64,000 bases of DNA from Paracyclopina nana (lineage: Eukaryota; Arthropoda; Copepoda; Cyclopoida; Cyclopettidae): the NCBI GenBank assembly GCA_019096065.1, contig JAGUCH010000001.1:7502001-7566000 (forward strand), written 5' to 3'. Under the pieces are notes generated by a model, which worked only from the letters and a program-made list of their open reading frames with translations, was not told the origin of the DNA and did not search any database. Below, one piece after another: positions 59,741-64,000 of the stretch (the stretch's first letter is position 1; every line of letters begins with the position of its first letter). A program made the position numbers and the translations under genes.

Positions 59741-62700
59741 CTGAAAAGGAAACGTACTCTCTGAATTGAAGTATTGTTAAAAAGTATTTCCCCGCACGGA
59801 TCACATTATTGGCAAATTTGCAGGATCTGATCCCCACACCCTTTTGTACCATCATGCACATCTAGGGGAAGCAGCACCGTATGAAGGCTGGGCGCGTGGT
59901 GCTCACTTGTTCGTGAACAAAATATGAGAAGACTATTATTCCCTTTTGTCAGCCATGGAAAGTATGTATGTCCTGAGCTGCTTACTCGCGTGCGTGATGT
60001 GCCTTTATCAGTAAAAAGGAAAAGCCGAACAATGAGAGGAGCCCATCATATTCTAGGGTGTCATCCGAGTGTTTTCACATTACAAACCCTTCTAGCACGG
60101 ATTTTAATACAAAAGAAAGCAGTGTTGCTATAGTGGCACCCAGAAAAAGACGAGGCCCCAAGAGAAGCTTTCTCGATGTAGAAGCTTTATTTGGGCAGCC
60201 CAAGCTCAAATTCGGCTGATTGTCGACAGAATTTGGCTAAGCACTACAAAAATTGGTGCAGTCATTAAACCTGGGACAGCTCACGTAAGTTTGGAGAAAA
60301 AAGTTGGGTGTCAGATAGCCCGCCCACATCCAGAGAGCCTTCTACCAGATGCCAAAACTTTCGAGACTCCAAATAACAGCAAGTCTTGGAATTCGGATCA
60401 AGATGAATTTTCTCCTTCGGACACAGCCAAACAAAAAATTGACCACCATAGCATTCTAAGTATACTATTTTCCAGTTGCTCGCATGCAGAGCTTTCCACC
60501 GCTGTGGCCTTATGGAATATTCCAACAAATGTATATGGACTGCGATATTGCAGTTTGTTTGGGGCAAATGCGATCTAGATTCGGCCGCTGATCTGGTTTT
60601 CCTAGAACCAAGCTGTTTCCAATATCTTCCACAGCGACATTTCATAAACTGCAAAACTTATTTTCATGCAATAGGCTTTAATGTCCTGATGCTTTACATA
60701 TGCTCGCTGGATTCTGTTTCATGTAGATTAAAAAAAGTAGGTAGTTTGCCATGCACGAACTTTGTGAGTTCCCTAAGAAACACTTTTCTTGACAAAGATT
60801 TGGCAAGAGCTCTTCTTGTGACTAACTTTTGCTAGAAAAAATTGCATATTCCTATAGTTGTGCTATGGCATCCAAGGCTAAAGTAGAATCCTGATATGTG
60901 GAGCTACTTATATAGTTTACATATGGCATACAGCATTCGCGCCTCAAGGCAAGCGGATTTAGATGATATTCATTTCTAGGCACTTTGCCGCAAACATTCA
61001 ATGCACTTTTTGCTAGAGAAAAAATAGAATTGGCATTTTTATTCTATCGTTGCCTTTACTAGCCTCATTTATCAATGGCACTGTTTTTGTTTAAAAAAAA
61101 CTCAGACAACCTGCAATAGCATCTCTTTTTACGATGGCAAGACTTAATCGATGGCTTTTCCTCTCGCAAACTCCTCTATTTGTCACTAAGCAACTTTAAC
61201 CATTGAACGCGATGTAGTGTTATTTATTTTTAGGCAACTTTTCGGGCTCTGATCAGTGCAACTACCCCACCAACCAAGTTGAGGCAAAAATGTTTTAAAC
61301 TCGTAAATGTGCAGTGTGCATGTGCTACTCTTTTCCATTTGCACGAGCGTGAGTGAGTCCACTACAAGGCTCATTCAACATTATTGGAATTGATCTGTCT
61401 CGATTGTATAGGAATATCTACTTTGTTACGTGAGCTAGTGGTAATTTAAGCAGAAGCAGCTGATCCGGACTTCTGTCCGCGAAATCAGTTCACGTCCTTA
61501 GCAGAAGTGCTAGTTTCTCCTTTTAGTTTTTCTACAAGTAGCAGTCTCGAAAAAGAAGAAAAACTTATTTTCCGGTCTGAAAACTTGTCCTCGTCATAGA
61601 ACCAGCAACAGCATCATGCCTCTATGGGGTGTTCATCTGCTTGAACACATTTCTAAGTAGTCATGCGAGCATCAATTCTAATAGGCTCAGCTAAAATAAT
61701 TGATACACCCTCCCATTAAAGCATAAGGATCTCCAGATGAGTAGCAACAACGAAGTCCTCATCATCAGAAGCCGACCAAGGCCGTGCTCTGCTAATAGCT
61801 TTCTGGAGCCAATTTAAAAAGCTTTCCGAGTTGGTGAAGGCACAATTCTTGTGGCTTTCAGGCAATAGATAAGCGGCTTAACAAGGACACATTTTGCCAT
61901 GTGCTCAAAAAAGCAACATCTGCCAAAATGGAGGAACCCACTGCCTACAGTCATTAGATGGTGAATTTCAGCGATCTGCCAGCTCAGGCGAAAATCCCTG
62001 GGCTGCTTGCTTGCATGTACCAAGAAGAATGACGTAAAGATCATCTCCTTTGTAAGCATATGCAAGTCCCTATGCCGGAAATAATTGCGTCCCTAAAGCT
62101 CACTCAAAATGCTGGTCGATCCTGTCTGTAATGCCATATTGCTATGAGCAAATTTGAGGGGAAGGTGACCTACTATTGGGTACAAAAAATATTCTTTGCG
62201 TTGCCTCATTCTGATTGATGAGCTAAAAAGTGATTGCATTTATGAAGTGCGGTTTTCCTTGATGAAATAATTTAAGTTTCATCAGGACAACTAGCTGTGA
62301 AATGTTAGCCAGCAGTTAGTGGTTTCATGTCACCACGCCTACATTTCATGTAACCGTAAAGCTCGCATCATGCGGGTAGAATCCACACTGACAGTTGGAG
62401 AAATCATACTGTATTTTGGGAAAACAAGGCTTTTAGCTGAACCGAAAAGTTTCATTGACGTATATGGAAAGTTCCATTTATCCAAACTTTAACCAAGTGT
62501 GAATCCCTAAAATCAGTGACGGACAACATGTAGTAGAATTGACACTTATAAGTTGTATATTTAACGTTAGCCCGGTTCCAGTTATATAGGCGTATACGAC
62601 TTTAACAAATATAGCTTCATAGCTTTCTAACTTTCTTTTTAAGACAACTGGCTTTCTAAGTACCACGATATAGTATTTTAATTTTTCGAGTGTTTTTCCA

Positions 62701-64000
62701 TTTTAAAATCCGAGGTCAGTTTTTTAACAGCCCTATTTTATATTCCCCAGCTCAGTTTTTAACTATATGCTGGCATCCTGTGACTTTTCCATTTTTATAA
62801 ATGCAAGATAACTTCAACTACGAATTGTAATTTAACGCGCCTAAATAACTACTTTACAATTATAGTTGCTACAAAAAGTTTCCATTTAAAAGGCCGTTCT
62901 CATATTGCCGGAAAAAGCTAAGCTAAGGTAAAAATAGCTAAGCAAACGCTCAATATTTCAAGCAAAGTAGCTGCTTTTTGTGAATGTTGAGCGAAATAAC
63001 CGGTTTTCGTTGCATACTTTTTAACTTGGCTTAGCTAATTTTACCTTAGCTTAGCTTTTTCCGGCAATATGAGAACGGCCTAAAGACGTATGAGATACTT
63101 TAACTTAACTTAAGTTGTAAAGATTCAAAGCATGTGTTAAAAGTTTTACTTTATTTTGTGGGGCAGCGGTTTAACGAAACAAAAATTGCCTTCTCCCAAT
63201 GACAACAACCTAAAGCTCACCTTAAAAAGGGAAAAAAGGGATCCATGTGGCTACATTGTCGGCAAAACCAAATTTTAGGGCTCAATTTATGATTATGGGG
63301 ACGCGCGGCATGTGGTGACAAACGCTGTCTTTCATTTTCTTTTTATCACCTTGCTCTGCTTTCATCGATCAAAAATGTAATCTGAGCATCCATCTATGTT
63401 GATGCCATCGTCAAGCCAGATATAGATTTGGTAGCTTGAGCTTTTGGGAAAAGAAAAGGACATTTCTGCAGGTTCTCCTGGAAAGGACTTAGGGCTAAAA
63501 TTCTCCCATGAGCTGCTTTTACCGCATTACAAAAAAGCATATGTCATGATGCAATATGGTCAACCGTAAGAAACAGAAGGTCTCGTTCCTTTGGGCATTA
63601 CATTGAACATTATATAGAAAGTAAAGGCGCCTTTTTAAACGCTATAAAAGTATTTTCGGTGCAAAATCATGGCAGGAACAAATTGTTTATGCCTTTTTAA
63701 GTTAGGCCAATCAAGCGTGAGAGTAGAGGGAAAAGTTGGCCAACAACTCCAAAATATCTACTAGTAGTATACTAGTTGTTAAGAAGGTCTTTGTAAGGCT
63801 CCTGAGTACACAACATTAATTTGATAATGGACTGCTTCTTTTTTCTGCCTCGTTCTAATCTTTTTGAGAGGACTGCAACGCTAATGCTGCAAAAGGTGCT
63901 GCTGAGGACGAAATTGGTATTGTCGCCAGCACGTGGCGGCCTCCGGAAAAGAGCTATATTCATTAGCAGACAGCATAGGACGATCAAAGTCCATTTAAAA
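59741..64000. other. Upstream of the minus-strand Dpr-like gene; one MITE
   Basis: Probably first intron and 5' flank. No signal-peptide exon with a phase-1 donor could be found. The best hydrophobic candidate is at the window edge: the minus strand from 64,000 reads WTLIVLCCLLMNIALF, but its ATG would be outside and no good donor follows. Open frames near 60,265-60,835 on both strands overlap and have no motif. Confidence 0.45.
62892..63080. mobile_element. MITE with ~50-bp near-perfect TIRs
   Basis: A 189-bp element. GGCCGTTCTCATATTGCCGG at the left continues through AAAAAGCTAAGCTAAGGTAA and is repeated in reverse complement at the right with very few differences. The flanks are TTAAAA and TAAAGA, so a TAA-type duplication is possible. 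The GGCC ends recall the element at 8,589. The high arm identity suggests recent activity. Confidence 0.82.

Noticed and set aside
59073-59861. 262-codon minus-strand open frame taken as one protein
   Set aside because: It reads through two introns and beyond the acceptor of the Dpr-like gene; only 59,421-59,740 of it belongs to the coding sequence in that frame.
60265-60835. Overlapping frames on both strands (up to 129 codons)
   Set aside because: Mutually antisense, no motif, and in the probable first intron or flank of the Dpr-like gene.
1-64000. tRNA, rRNA, CRISPR array, LINE, retroviral or LTR element
   Set aside because: No reverse-transcriptase, integrase or capsid motif, no paired long direct repeats, no regular spacer array and no tRNA-like A/B-box pair were seen on reading both strands; a covariance or profile search could still find degraded copies.

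Overview
This is animal nuclear DNA, and an arthropod is the best fit. The genes have GT-AG introns. Two encode two-Ig-domain proteins of the Dpr (defective proboscis extension response) family, a synaptic recognition family best known from arthropods. A complete 126-residue profilin has the length of fly chickadee. There is also a stand-alone peptidyl-alpha-hydroxyglycine alpha-amidating lyase (PAL), a Rap2-type GTPase, and a large nuclear protein combining C2H2 fingers with a CXXC domain. I cannot place the species; a non-insect arthropod is possible. I saw no virus-like or LTR element, no rRNA, no tRNA and no CRISPR array.

Layout, left to right. (1) 1-162: a possible partial exon on the minus strand, running off the window. 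(2) 163-17,985: no coding gene recognised, but several short inverted-repeat DNA elements, a palindromic GATC-rich array, and two ATG-free stretches ending in good splice donors that may be leader exons of the next gene. (3) 18,112-29,160, plus: a Dpr gene with six coding exons spread over 11 kb. (4) 30,679-32,122, plus: profilin, three coding exons, apparently with an intron in its 3' UTR. (5) 35,977-39,455, minus: a 1,032-residue protein with five C2H2 fingers, an AT-hook-like motif and a CXXC (CpG-reading) domain. Upstream of it lies a block of about 6 kb (39.9-46.0 kb), GC- and CpG-rich, with trinucleotide repeats and no credible gene. (6) 46.3-48.3 kb: three inverted-repeat DNA elements, one nested in another. 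(7) 48,878-50,579, plus: PAL, six exons. (8) 51,483-52,607, plus: Rap2l, three exons. (9) 55,429-59,740, minus: a second Dpr-like gene, five exons visible; its signal-peptide exon was not found and may lie beyond 64,000.

Several products fit neuronal work: Dpr proteins are cell-surface recognition molecules, PAL completes C-terminal amidation of neuropeptides, and profilin and Rap2 act on actin and adhesion. The genes lie on both strands with kilobase spacing and nothing suggests co-transcription. Exon borders were set by hand from splice signals, reading-frame continuity and family resemblance. For all five main complete or near-complete genes the exon lengths add up in frame.
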